64,000 nucleotides of DNA from an uncultured Oscillibacter sp. (lineage in GTDB: Bacteria; Bacillota; Clostridia; Oscillospirales; Oscillospiraceae), in NCBI GenBank assembly GCA_910585385.1, contig CAJUDV010000009.1, positions 1-64,000 of the forward strand, read 5' to 3'. Shown here one piece after another: positions 17,708 to 26,087 of the stretch. A program made the position numbers and the translations under genes. Position 1 is the first letter of the stretch; every line of letters starts with the position of its first letter. Below the pieces are notes generated by a model. That model was not told the origin of the DNA. It saw only the letters and a list, made by a program, of their open reading frames with translations, and did no database searches.

Positions 17708-18055
17708 ATGAGGGTTTCTTACGAGGGCATCGGCCAGTGGGCGGCCACCTTCGCCTGCGGCGGCGTGAAAGAGGGAGAGGTGGTGAAGGTCAGCGGCAGC
17801 GGCGCGGTGAGCGCCTGCGAGGCGGGTGAGCGGTTCTGCGGCGTGGCGCTGGCGGTGAGCCGGGACGGCGAAGCCTGCACAGTGGCTCTGGGGGGCGTGG
17901 TGACCGCCGGATACTCCGGCGACACGGTTCCCACCGCAGGCTGGATCAGCCTGACGGCGGACGGCAGCGGCGGCGTGACCGTGGCCGAGGGCGAGCAGCG
18001 CTATCTGGCGGTGGATGTGGACGGCGCCGCCAGGACGGTGACATTTGTACTGTAA
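17708..18055 (+). CDS. Capsid decoration/cement protein (DUF2190-like)
   Basis: A 115-residue beta-rich protein with GEVVKVSGSGAVSACEAG and FCGVALAVSRDG, the pattern of DUF2190 capsid cement proteins that bind the outside of the head. Located immediately before the major capsid gene. The ATG at 17708 follows CAGGAGG. The 94-bp gap before it is the largest within the head module. Confidence 0.65.
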   Translation: MRVSYEGIGQWAATFACGGVKEGEVVKVSGSGAVSACEAGERFCGVALAVSRDGEACTVALGGVVTAGYSGDTVPTAGWISLTADGSGGVTVAEGEQRYLAVDVDGAARTVTFVL

Positions 18056-18079
18056 AGCAGGAGAGGGAGGAACGCGCGT

Positions 18080-19117
18080 ATGGCATATCATTTTGAGAAC
18101 GTGAGACTGGAGAAGGAGATGTACGGCCGGGGCGGCCGGACTTTTGCCCAGACGCTGGAGGAGCTGGACCCCAGCGAGGGGTACCGGGGCACGGCCCTGG
18201 AGGGGCTGGACGCCTTCCAGCGGCAGCTGAAGCGGTTTGACATCCACGTCAAGGGCGCGGGCAGCGACATGGTGGAGAAGTTCTTCCACACCTCGGACTC
18301 CGCCGTGCTGTTTCCGGAGTTTGTCTCCCGGGCGGTGCGGCAGGGGCTGGAGGAGGAGAGCGTTCTGCCGGCCATCACCGCCACGGTGACCCGGTTTGAC
18401 GGCATGGACTACCGCTCCATCGCCTCCGTGCCCACGGAGGAGCAGAAGAAGCTCCGCCGGGTGGAGGAGGGGGCGGAGATCCCTCAGACCACCATCCGCA
18501 CCCAGGAGAACCTGGTGCGGCTCCACAAGCGGGGCAGGATGCTGGTGGCCTCCTACGAGGCCATCCGGTTCCAGCGGCTGGACCTCTTTTCCGTGACGCT
18601 GCGGCAGATCGGCGCGTACATCGGGCGGATGCACCTGGAGGACGCCATCCGGGTTCTCCGGAACGGCGACGGCAACCAGAACCCTGCCCCGGTGTTCACC
18701 GTGGGCACGGCCCCCATTGCCAAGGGCGTGAAGGCCATGTCCTACGGGGCGCTGCTGGACTTCTGGAGCCAGTTTGACCCCTACACCATGAACACCATGC
18801 TGGTGAGCGGCGACATGATGCTCTCCATGCTGAAGCTGCCGGAGTTCCAGAACCCCCTGACGGGGCTGAACTTCCAGGGCACCGGCACCCTGACCTCCCC
18901 CCTGGGGGCAAAGCTGCTGCGGACCTCCGCCATGCCCGCCAGGACCATCATCGGCCTGGACAGGAACTACGCTCTGGAGCAGATCTGCGGCAGCGAGATC
19001 ACGGTGGAGTACGACAAGCTCATTGACCGCCAGATGGAGCGGGCGGCCATTACCTCCATCTCCGGCTTTGCCAAGCTCTTCGCCGACGCCGCCAAGGTTT
19101 TGACCGTGACGGAATGA
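18080..19117 (+). CDS. Major capsid protein
   Basis: A 345-residue protein at the major-head position, with an N-terminal charged region, FPEFVSRAVRQGLEEESVLP and a late block of IGLDRNYALEQI that fit HK97-fold capsids. GGGAGG lies upstream of the ATG. Its stop overlaps the next start (ATGA), so the head and connector genes are translated in a chain. I infer an HK97 fold; no structure was computed. Confidence 0.8.
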   Translation: MAYHFENVRLEKEMYGRGGRTFAQTLEELDPSEGYRGTALEGLDAFQRQLKRFDIHVKGAGSDMVEKFFHTSDSAVLFPEFVSRAVRQGLEEESVLPAITATVTRFDGMDYRSIASVPTEEQKKLRRVEEGAEIPQTTIRTQENLVRLHKRGRMLVASYEAIRFQRLDLFSVTLRQIGAYIGRMHLEDAIRVLRNGDGNQNPAPVFTVGTAPIAKGVKAMSYGALLDFWSQFDPYTMNTMLVSGDMMLSMLKLPEFQNPLTGLNFQGTGTLTSPLGAKLLRTSAMPARTIIGLDRNYALEQICGSEITVEYDKLIDRQMERAAITSISGFAKLFADAAKVLTVTE

Positions 19118-19479
19118 GGGAGGAGATTTTGACGCTGGCCCGGGCGGCGTCCGGCGCGGGAGAGGCGGAGGAGGCCCTGCTGGAGCCGCTGTGCAGGGCG
19201 GCCTATCTCCGCTGGGAGGCCCGGCTGCGGCCGGGGCTGACCCCGGAGGCGTGCGGAGCGGCGTTTGCCTGCGCCGCCGCCTTCACGGCGGCGGCGGACC
19301 TGGCGGCAGGCCGGGGCGGCGGCGCGGTTGCCGCCTTTACGGCGGGGGACGTCTCCGTGAGGGGACGGGGGGCGGCGGAGACCGCCTCTCTTTCCAGGGA
19401 CCTGCGCCGGACGGCGGAGGGGCTGATGGCCCCCTACGCGGAGGAGGCGGACTTTTGCTTTCGGGGGGTGCGGGGATGA
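19114..19479 (+). CDS. Head-tail connector protein
   Basis: A 121-residue helical protein directly after the capsid gene with LLEPLCRAAYLRWEARLRPG and an Ala-rich helix, the pattern of gp6/gp15-like adaptor proteins that sit under the portal. Called by size, helical content and position. Its end overlaps the next gene. Confidence 0.6.
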   Translation: MREEILTLARAASGAGEAEEALLEPLCRAAYLRWEARLRPGLTPEACGAAFACAAAFTAAADLAAGRGGGAVAAFTAGDVSVRGRGAAETASLSRDLRRTAEGLMAPYAEEADFCFRGVRG

Positions 19480-19805
19480 CAGACTGGGTGCGGGAGATTC
19501 TGGAGCGGTACGGCCAAAGGGCGGTTCTTGAGATGGCGGAGGGAGAACGGGACGTCCGGGCCTTTTTGCAGCCGGTGCGGGAGCGGCGGGAGGAGGCTTC
19601 CGGGACAGTGACGGAGATGGGCTGGGTGGACGGGCGGCTTTGGCTGTATCTTGGCCGGGAGGAGATCCGGCCCGGGGACACGGTGCGGTGGAACGGTATG
19701 GCGTTTCAGGCGCGCAGCAGCCGGCCCTATGTGATCGGAGGGACGCTGAGCCACTGGTGGGCGTCCCTGGAGCGGAGACGGGAGGCGGCGGAGTGCGGGA
19801 GCTGA
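19476..19805 (+). CDS. Head-completion (stopper-like) protein
   Basis: A 109-residue beta-rich protein (WVDGRLWLYLGREEIRPGDTVRW) whose size and place fit the head-closure/stopper proteins. ATG at 19476 overlaps the previous stop; no independent motif is decisive. Confidence 0.5.
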   Translation: MTDWVREILERYGQRAVLEMAEGERDVRAFLQPVRERREEASGTVTEMGWVDGRLWLYLGREEIRPGDTVRWNGMAFQARSSRPYVIGGTLSHWWASLERRREAAECGS

Positions 19806-20287
19806 CACAGGTGCGGGACGCGGTGATGGCCGCCATCCGGAGCGCGGGGCTGACGGCCCTGCCCGCCTTTCCGCCGGAGCGGGCCAAGGCCTATGAAGGG
19901 GCGGTGGCCGCCGTGGCGGTGGGAACTGTCCAGGGGAGGGCCCTGGGCTTGTGCGACTATCTGGGCGAGACCCGGGACAAAGAGACCGGCGCCGTGAGGG
20001 AGCTGTACGGAAAGCAGCTGGAGGGCGTGGTTACGGTGGACGTCCGGGGCCGCAGGGCCGCAGACTGTGAGGCGGGCTGTGAGACGGCGGCGGAGGCGCT
20101 GCTGGGAGCGCTGCCCGCCGGCATCCGGCCCGGGGAGCTGTGCTGGGAGGCCCTGGCGTGGGAGCGGGAGACGGGGATGTTCCTGCGGCGGGGGCGGCTG
20201 CGGTGCAGGGCCCTCTTTACGGCGGAGAGCCGGGAGGACGGAGGGGAATTTCTGGACTTCATCTTGAAAGGGGTTGTGTGCAATTGA
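19793..20287 (+). CDS. Tail-terminator/completion protein
   Basis: A 164-residue protein just before the tail sheath, the usual slot of tail terminator proteins. It starts with a GTG (GGAGG nine bases upstream) inside the previous gene. Alternating strands and helices with LEGVVTVDVRG and CETAAEALLGALPAG fit this family loosely. Called by synteny. Confidence 0.5.
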   Translation: MRELTQVRDAVMAAIRSAGLTALPAFPPERAKAYEGAVAAVAVGTVQGRALGLCDYLGETRDKETGAVRELYGKQLEGVVTVDVRGRRAADCEAGCETAAEALLGALPAGIRPGELCWEALAWERETGMFLRRGRLRCRALFTAESREDGGEFLDFILKGVVCN

Positions 20288-21345
20288 GCGGAATCGTACA
20301 TGAGCGGCCGGGAGTCTACTCGGTCTACGACACGTCGGCGGTGGTGTCCGGCGGACAGGCGCCAAGGGCCGTGGGCGTGGCCGCCAGGGCGGCCAAAGGC
20401 ACGGTGGGGGCCGCCGTGACCGTGACCGGCTACGCCGCCGGGGCGGAGGCCTTCGGCGAGGACGCCGCGCCGGGAATGGGGGCGCTGCTGCGGCTGCTGT
20501 TTCTCAACGGCGCGTCCAGCGTGACGGCGGTGCGGGTGGCGGACGATGGGACGCCGGGGGATTACCAGGCAGCCTTTGAGGCGCTGAACAAGCAGGACGT
20601 ACAGGTGGTGGTGTGCGACAGCGCCGACCGGGCGGTACAGCAGGCGCTGCGGGACGCGGTGGAGGAGGCCTCCGCCGCCCGGCGGGAGCGCGTGGCCGTG
20701 GTGGGCGGCAGCGGGGAGGACGCGGCGGCCCTGGTGGAGCGCGCGGCGGCGCTGAACAGCGAGCGCGTGGTGCTGGTGGGGCCCGACGCGCTGGACGGCC
20801 GGGGAGGGGTGCTCCCCTCCGTGTTCGCCGCGGCCGCTGTGGCGGGGGCCGTGGCCGCGGGCCAGGACCCTGCGGCGCCCCTCAACGGCGCGGCCCTGCG
20901 GGGGCTGGAGGGGCTTGCCGCCGATTACAGCGACGGCGAGATCGACCTCTTGGTGCGGGGCGGCGTGACGCCTCTGGAGAGCGCCGCGGGGGTGATCTCC
21001 CCGGTGCGGGGCATCACCACCCGAACCACCACCGGCGGCGCGGCCGACGCCACCTGGCGGGAGCTGACCACCGTCCTCATCGCGGACGACGTGATTCCCT
21101 CCATCCGCAACGCGCTGCGGAGCAAGTTCTCCCGGGCCAAGAACACGGCCCGGAACCGGGGGGCCATCCGCTCCCAGGTGATTGTGGAGCTGGAGAAGAA
21201 GACGGCGGCGGAGATTATCGACAGCTACGGAGACGTGACGGTATCCGCCTCCCCCGACGACCCCACGGTGTGCCTGGTGGAGTTCGGCTTTGCCGTGGCC
21301 CACGGGCTGAACCAGATCTATCTGACGGTACACATCACGGTATAA
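20278..21345 (+). CDS. Contractile tail sheath protein
   Basis: About 355 residues. The N-terminal HERPGVYSVYDTSAV, the central variable domain, and the C-terminal block with GEIDLLVRGGVTPL, RGITTRTTTGG and DDVIPSIRNALRSKF match phage sheath proteins of the XkdK/FI type. This identifies the tail as contractile. Start is GTG 20278 or TTG 20284; both follow AAAGGGG. It is short for a sheath but retains the conserved domain I and C-terminal handshake region. Confidence 0.88.
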   Translation: MQLSGIVHERPGVYSVYDTSAVVSGGQAPRAVGVAARAAKGTVGAAVTVTGYAAGAEAFGEDAAPGMGALLRLLFLNGASSVTAVRVADDGTPGDYQAAFEALNKQDVQVVVCDSADRAVQQALRDAVEEASAARRERVAVVGGSGEDAAALVERAAALNSERVVLVGPDALDGRGGVLPSVFAAAAVAGAVAAGQDPAAPLNGAALRGLEGLAADYSDGEIDLLVRGGVTPLESAAGVISPVRGITTRTTTGGAADATWRELTTVLIADDVIPSIRNALRSKFSRAKNTARNRGAIRSQVIVELEKKTAAEIIDSYGDVTVSASPDDPTVCLVEFGFAVAHGLNQIYLTVHITV

Positions 21346-21357
21346 GGAGGACGAGGA

Positions 21358-21747
21358 ATGGAGACAAGGGGATTTCCCACCAGCGCGGACATTTATCTGG
21401 AGCTGGACGGCAAGAAAATCGCGGTGGTGCAGGGGTACACCGCCAGGGCCGCCAAGTCCTCCCGGTTTGTGGAGGCCTTCGGCGAGAGCGAGCCGGTGGC
21501 CGCTGTCGACGGGCAGAGGACGTATACCCTGGAGCTGACGCGGCTGTACGCCACGGACGACGCCGTGTCCGACGGCATCAGCTTCTATGACCTGGAGGAC
21601 TTCTCCCTGGTGATCTGCAAGCCGGACCGGAAGGTCATTTACAGCGGCTGCCAGTGGAGCGAGATTCAGGAGGAGGGCCGGCTGAACGACATGGTGGCGG
21701 AAAAGGTGACGCTGGCGGCCTCCAAGCGGATCGAGACCACGGCGTGA
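21358..21747 (+). CDS. Tail tube protein
   Basis: A 129-residue protein that should polymerise inside the sheath. The block DIYLELDGKKIAVVQGYTAR, the beta-rich core and QRTYTLELTRLYA fit XkdM-like tube proteins. AAGGAGG precedes the ATG, 12 bp after the sheath stop; sheath then tube is the standard order. Confidence 0.82.
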   Translation: METRGFPTSADIYLELDGKKIAVVQGYTARAAKSSRFVEAFGESEPVAAVDGQRTYTLELTRLYATDDAVSDGISFYDLEDFSLVICKPDRKVIYSGCQWSEIQEEGRLNDMVAEKVTLAASKRIETTA

Positions 21748-22049
21748 GGGAGATCGACGAGCTGCGGCCGCTGACGGCGGGGCGGCTGCTGGCGCTGTGG
21801 CGGGAGGTTCGGGAGGCGGCGGAGGACCCGCTGGAGCGAACCGTCCTCTGCAACGCCAGAATCGCGGCGGCCTGCTGCTTTTTCCGGGGAGAGCCGGTCT
21901 TCGAGAACGAGAGGGCGGTGCTGGCGGCCCTGACGGGACGCCAGCTGGAGCGGCTGCTGCTGCGCCTGGCGGAGGCGGAGCCCGGCCCGGAGGGGACGGG
22001 GAATCCGTCCTTTGACCAGGGACGCTTTGAGGCGCTGCGGGAGGGCTGA
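21744..22049 (+). CDS. Tail assembly chaperone-like protein
   Basis: A 101-residue helical, acidic protein starting with GTG inside the tube stop. It occupies the XkdN slot, where phages encode a chaperone that coats the tape measure during assembly. No programmed frameshift into the next gene is obvious. Called by position and size. Confidence 0.5.
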   Translation: MREIDELRPLTAGRLLALWREVREAAEDPLERTVLCNARIAAACCFFRGEPVFENERAVLAALTGRQLERLLLRLAEAEPGPEGTGNPSFDQGRFEALREG

Positions 22050-22052
22050 GAG

Positions 22053-22691
22053 ATGGACTATATACGCGAGGAGCTCCGGCGGCAGCGGGAGGCGCTGGCA
22101 GGCCTGCTGCTGGGCAGGGGCTCCCGCCCAGGCGAGGGGGGCGGTGAGGACGGAGCGGGGACCGGGACGCCTTTCACGGAGGGAGGCGTACAGCCGGAGG
22201 CCCTCACAGCCGGTGCGGAACTCTCCCCGGAGGGAGGGCGGGCAGTCCGCCCGGCGGAGAGGGGCCTCCGGGGGCCTTTTGCCGGGAGTGGGGGGCTGGC
22301 GGCCCCCGGGCCTTCGGGCTCTCGTCCCGGGGCGGAGGAAGCGGGCTTTGCGCCTCCGTGTGATCTGCTTCCGGGGATTCCGGGATTTTACCCTGGGACG
22401 GAGGAGGCGGAGCGTGCGGCGGCGGTGTGGGAGGCCGCCGGACAGGCCGCTTCCGCGGAACACAGCGGGTGGGACGCTTCCCGCCCGGAGGAGGCCGCCT
22501 GGGCCGCGTTGGCCGGCATTGGGCCGGCGGCGGGCGCGGACAGGGCGGGACGCCCGGGAGCGGATTTCGCCCCGGAGCGCGGGGTGACGGAGTTTTTTCA
22601 GGCGGAGAGGGGCGGAGGCTCCGCGGAGGCGCTGTCCCGGGCGTTCCAGCGGGACGCCCGCCGGTATGACGGGGGCTTTGCCATGTATTAG
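22053..22691 (+). CDS. Unrecognised protein in the tape-measure slot
   Basis: A 212-residue protein: a short N-terminal helix (DYIREELRRQREALAGLLLG), a long Gly/Pro/Ala/Glu-rich low-complexity middle (about 22-125), and a helical C-terminus ending EALSRAFQRDARRYDGGFAMY. It starts 4 nt after the chaperone stop and is followed by the LysM baseplate gene, exactly where a tape-measure gene of 600-1500 codons normally stands. Either it is a minimal tape measure, a chaperone extension, or what remains after loss of the tape measure. I recognise no domain. Confidence 0.6.
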   Translation: MDYIREELRRQREALAGLLLGRGSRPGEGGGEDGAGTGTPFTEGGVQPEALTAGAELSPEGGRAVRPAERGLRGPFAGSGGLAAPGPSGSRPGAEEAGFAPPCDLLPGIPGFYPGTEEAERAAAVWEAAGQAASAEHSGWDASRPEEAAWAALAGIGPAAGADRAGRPGADFAPERGVTEFFQAERGGGSAEALSRAFQRDARRYDGGFAMY

Positions 22692-22747
22692 GCCTTATTT
22701 GAAGCGGGACTTTGAGGAGAGGGGGATGTGTTACGCGTCTGACGTCT

Positions 22748-23311
22748 ATGCGGTATAAGGACTTTACCTGGCCCCACAATCCGGAGATCTACACGGTGGA
22801 GCACCGCCGCCGCGTGGCGGTGCACAAGCTGCCCTTCGGCTCCTGCGTGTTTCAGGAGCTGGGGGGCGCGTACCGGGTTTTGCGGGGGGAGGGCGACTTC
22901 TTCGGAAGCGGCGCCTACGACCAGTTCCGGCGGCTGGAGGCGGTGTTTCAGGAGGGCGGGCCGGGACAGCTGGTGCACCCGGTATGGAGGGTCCAGAGGG
23001 CCTATTTTGTCTCATTGAAGGCCATGGAGCGGCCGCTTCCGGACTACGTGCGCTACAGCTTTGAGTTCTGGGAGGACTGCGGCGGCCCCGGCGGCCTGAC
23101 GGAGAGCGACGACGGCGGGGCGCTGTCCCGCCCGGGAGCTCAGACCGGAGGCGCGGGCGGGAGCCGGGGTGTCCACATTGTAAAAAAGGGGGAGACCCTG
23201 TGGGGGATCGCCCGGAGGTACGGCACGGCGCTGACGGATCTGATCGCGGCCAACCCCCAGATCAAAAACCCCAATCTGATCTATCCGGGAAATGAGGTGA
23301 GACTGCCGTGA
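22748..23311 (+). CDS. LysM-containing baseplate/tail protein (XkdP-like)
   Basis: A 187-residue protein with an N-terminal tail domain (RYKDFTWPHNPEIYTV, PFGSCVFQELGG, GEGDFFG) and a C-terminal LysM at about 142-187 (HIVKKGETLWGIARRYG ... IYPGNEVRLP). XkdP-type proteins connect tail tube and hub and may touch peptidoglycan. The ATG at 22748 lacks its own close ribosome site; a 10-codon frame at 22726 with a strong AGGAGAGGGGG site ends across it, suggesting coupled translation. Alternative start: TTG 22712. Confidence 0.75.
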   Translation: MRYKDFTWPHNPEIYTVEHRRRVAVHKLPFGSCVFQELGGAYRVLRGEGDFFGSGAYDQFRRLEAVFQEGGPGQLVHPVWRVQRAYFVSLKAMERPLPDYVRYSFEFWEDCGGPGGLTESDDGGALSRPGAQTGGAGGSRGVHIVKKGETLWGIARRYGTALTDLIAANPQIKNPNLIYPGNEVRLP

Positions 23312-24252
23312 CGGGACGAATTTTCACCAGCGACCACCGGGTCTACGATCTGCCGGAGCTTTTGAGCTGGGAGGTGGTCCACACGGGGACCGTGCCCTGC
23401 GACAGCTATTCCGTGGCGTTTCTCTACGACAGGAGCATGGCGGAGGCGCTGCGCCTGGCGGCGGGGTTCGCCGCCATCCACCAGGGAAAGACCGTGCTGC
23501 GGGCCATTGTGGACGAATACAGCGTGGAGCTGGGGGCCGGCGGGCTGACGGCCGCCATCACCGGGCGGGGCTACGCGGCCCGGCTGCTGGACAACGAGTC
23601 CCGGCCCCTGACCTATCAGGAGGCCACCTTGGCGGAGATTGTGCGGCAGCATGTGACGCCCTACGGCATCACCGCCGGGGAGGTGGCGGACGTGCGGGCC
23701 AGCTCCGTCTACACCGTGCCGGCCGGGGTCAGCCAGTGGCGGGCCCTGGAGAGCTTCTGCCGGACCTACGGCGGGTTTTCCCCCCGGTTCTCCCGGGATG
23801 GGAAGCTGCTGGCCGCCCCGGAGAGAGACGGCGGAAGACGGCTCTCCATTGGCCAGGAGGATCCGGTGCTCTCCTGCGTTCTGCGGGAGGACCACTACGG
23901 CGTGCTGACGGAGGTTTTGGTCATCGACAAGACCAGAAACGCCTCATACAGCGTGAAAAATGAGGACATGATCCGCCGGGGCGGCCAGTGCCGCCGGGTG
24001 GTGTACACGCCGGGCCAGAGCACCTGGGACGCCATGCGCTACACAGGGGAGTACCAGATCCGGCGGTCCGGGGAGGACGAGCGGACGGTGACGGTGTGTC
24101 TGGCGGGGAGCTTTTTGGCCTTTCCGGGGGACCGGGTGAGCCTGCGGCTGGACCGGATGGGGCTCTCCGGCGTTTTCCGGGTGGCGGAGGCGGTGAACGC
24201 CTGCTCGCCGGAGAGGGGCGCCACGGCGGCGCTGACATTAAAGGGAGGATGA
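23308..24252 (+). CDS. Baseplate hub protein (gpD/XkdQ-like)
   Basis: A 314-residue protein; GTG start overlaps the previous stop. The N-terminal FTSDHRVYDLPELLSWEVV, the mid block GYAARLLDNESRPLTYQEAT and SQWRALESFCRTYGG are typical of the XkdQ/gpD hub that forms the trimeric base on which the spike sits. Position between LysM and spike genes supports this. Confidence 0.78.
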   Translation: MTGRIFTSDHRVYDLPELLSWEVVHTGTVPCDSYSVAFLYDRSMAEALRLAAGFAAIHQGKTVLRAIVDEYSVELGAGGLTAAITGRGYAARLLDNESRPLTYQEATLAEIVRQHVTPYGITAGEVADVRASSVYTVPAGVSQWRALESFCRTYGGFSPRFSRDGKLLAAPERDGGRRLSIGQEDPVLSCVLREDHYGVLTEVLVIDKTRNASYSVKNEDMIRRGGQCRRVVYTPGQSTWDAMRYTGEYQIRRSGEDERTVTVCLAGSFLAFPGDRVSLRLDRMGLSGVFRVAEAVNACSPERGATAALTLKGG

Positions 24253-24256
24253 GAGT

Positions 24257-24655
24257 ATGTGGCTTTCCAGCAGGATGCGGCCGGTACCGGCCACGGCGGA
24301 CGCCGATCTGGGCGTCACCACCATTGCGGGAGGCGAGGTGGGCGTGCTGACCAGGGGCGAGGTGCGGGCGGTGCCTGTCTACGGTCCCGGCGGCTACGTG
24401 TGGATGCCGGAGAGCGGCGCGGCGGTGCTGGTGGTCAAGGGCGGCCCCGGCGGCGAGGAGCGGTGCGTCTGCGGCGCGCAGCAGTCCGCGCCGCCGGAGG
24501 AGATGCGGCCGGGAGAGGTGCTGGTGCGCGGACCCGGCGGAAACTCCGTGTACCTGAGACGGGACGGCACGGTGGTGCTGCGGGGAGAGGTCCGCGTGGA
24601 GGGGTCGCTTTGGATCAACGGCAGTCCGTACATTCCCTGTGAGTGTGATATGTGA
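24257..24655 (+). CDS. Baseplate spike protein (gpV/Gp5-like)
   Basis: A 132-residue beta-rich protein with an OB-like N-terminus (VGVLTRGEVRAVPVYGPGGYVWMPESG) and a short repeated-strand tail (GEVLVRGPGGNSVYLRRDG, GEVRVEGSLWING). This fits a compact membrane-piercing spike. ATG start with GGGAGG upstream. Last bases overlap the next gene region. Confidence 0.7.
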   Translation: MWLSSRMRPVPATADADLGVTTIAGGEVGVLTRGEVRAVPVYGPGGYVWMPESGAAVLVVKGGPGGEERCVCGAQQSAPPEEMRPGEVLVRGPGGNSVYLRRDGTVVLRGEVRVEGSLWINGSPYIPCECDM

Positions 24656-24657
24656 GG

Positions 24658-25014
24658 ATGGAGACTATGGAGCTGAAACTGCAAAACGGAGACTACGTGC
24701 CCGACGGCGTTGGCGGGCTGCTGCGGGTGGAGGGCCGGGAGGCCCTTTTGCAGCGGGCGATGTTCAAGCTGACGGCCCGGCGGGGGGCCTTTCCCTTTCT
24801 GCCGGAGCTGGGGAGCCGCCTGCACCGGCTGGGGAAGGTTCCGCTTGCCCAGCGGCAGGCCGCGGCGGCCCAATACGCGGCGGAGGCCCTGGAGGGCGAG
24901 GCGCTGACGGTGAAGTCCGCGGCGCTGGAGCCCGGGGCGGAGGGCGCCATGGCCCTGACGGTAGACTGCGTGTGGCGGGGGGAGGCTCTGCCGGTGACGG
25001 TGGAGATCATATAG
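24658..25014 (+). CDS. Baseplate wedge protein (gp25/XkdS-like)
   Basis: A 118-residue protein in the gpW/gp25 slot between spike and gpJ genes. The AMFKLTARRGAFPFLPELGSRL block matches the conserved gp25-like core, which nucleates sheath assembly. Starts at GTG 24652 and ATG 24667 are also possible. Confidence 0.7.
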   Translation: METMELKLQNGDYVPDGVGGLLRVEGREALLQRAMFKLTARRGAFPFLPELGSRLHRLGKVPLAQRQAAAAQYAAEALEGEALTVKSAALEPGAEGAMALTVDCVWRGEALPVTVEII

Positions 25015-25028
25015 GGAGGAGACAATGG

Positions 25029-26087
25029 GTGAAAAGCGTTGATGAGATCTACCGGCAGCTGCTGGACAGCTTTGCCCGGCGGGCCGGGTTTGTGCCCGAG
25101 GACGCCTGCGACCTGGCGGTGCGGCTGTACGCCGCGGCGGCTCAGATCCAGGCCCTGGATATTCAGGCGGAGTGGGTGCTGGACCAGAGCTTTCCTCAGA
25201 CGGCCCGGGGCGTGTACCTGGAGCGGCACGCGGCCATGCGGGGGCTGGGGCGCCTGCCGGCGTCCAAAGCCACGGGGATACTGCGGTTCTCCGTGGAGTC
25301 GCCGCCGGCGCTGCCGGTGAGCGTTCCGGCGGGAACGGTGTGCATGACGGCGGACGAGCGGCGGTTTCAAACCACGGAGGGCGTAACCCTGGAGGCGGGC
25401 AGGACGTATGTGGACGCCCCGGCGGAGGCGCTGGAGGGAGGGAGCGGCGGCAATGCCGTGGCGGGAGCCGTGCGGTTTCTCACCGCCTGCCCTGTGGCGG
25501 TGACCTCCTGCGTCAACCCCGGGGCCTTTTCCGGCGGCAGCGACGCCGAGGACGACGAGGCGCTGCGGGAGCGGATTCTGGAGAGCTACCGGCGGCTGCC
25601 CAACGGGGCCAACGCCGCCTGGTATGAGCAGACCGCCATGAGCCACGAGGGCGTGGCGGCGGCCCGGGCGGTGGGCCGGGCCCGGGGCGTGGGAACGGTG
25701 GACGTGTACATCGCCGGAGAGAACGGACTGCCCGGCGCCGCGCTGCTGGAGGAGGTCCAGGCGGATCTCCAGGAACGGCGGGAGATCGCCGCGGACGTAA
25801 GGGTCAAGGCTCCCGCCGCCGTGCCGGTGAACGTGAGCGCGGCCATCGCCGTTGGGGAGAACGCGGATTTCAATGAGGTCAGAGCCCGGGCGGAGCAGGC
25901 CGTCATCAACCTTTTCACCGGCCGGATGCTGGGCCGGCCGGTGCTGCTGGCGGAGCTGGGAAGCCGGCTCTACGCCCTGGAGGGCGTGGAGAACTACCGC
26001 ATCTCCGCGCCCGCGGCGGATTTGGCGGCGGACGGCACGGCGCTGCCGGTGCTGGGGACCCTGAGCGTGACGGAACTGGAGGGGTGA
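25029..26087 (+). CDS. Baseplate J-like protein (gpJ/XkdT)
   Basis: A 352-residue baseplate J-family protein with YLERHAAMRGLGRLPASKAT, GNAVAGAV and GAFSGGSDAEDDEALRERIL, the hallmark SGGxDxEsDExxRxR block. It forms the wedge of the contractile baseplate. GTG start at 25029 follows GGGAGGAG; a five-codon ATG frame at 25025 overlaps it. Stop overlaps the last gene. Confidence 0.88.
   Translation: MKSVDEIYRQLLDSFARRAGFVPEDACDLAVRLYAAAAQIQALDIQAEWVLDQSFPQTARGVYLERHAAMRGLGRLPASKATGILRFSVESPPALPVSVPAGTVCMTADERRFQTTEGVTLEAGRTYVDAPAEALEGGSGGNAVAGAVRFLTACPVAVTSCVNPGAFSGGSDAEDDEALRERILESYRRLPNGANAAWYEQTAMSHEGVAAARAVGRARGVGTVDVYIAGENGLPGAALLEEVQADLQERREIAADVRVKAPAAVPVNVSAAIAVGENADFNEVRARAEQAVINLFTGRMLGRPVLLAELGSRLYALEGVENYRISAPAADLAADGTALPVLGTLSVTELEG

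Noticed and set aside
22012..22587. Second forward frame over the tape-measure-slot gene
   Set aside because: Arg/Pro-rich with no ribosome site. The frame starting at 22053 has the better start context and a plausible helical C-terminus, though both are low complexity.
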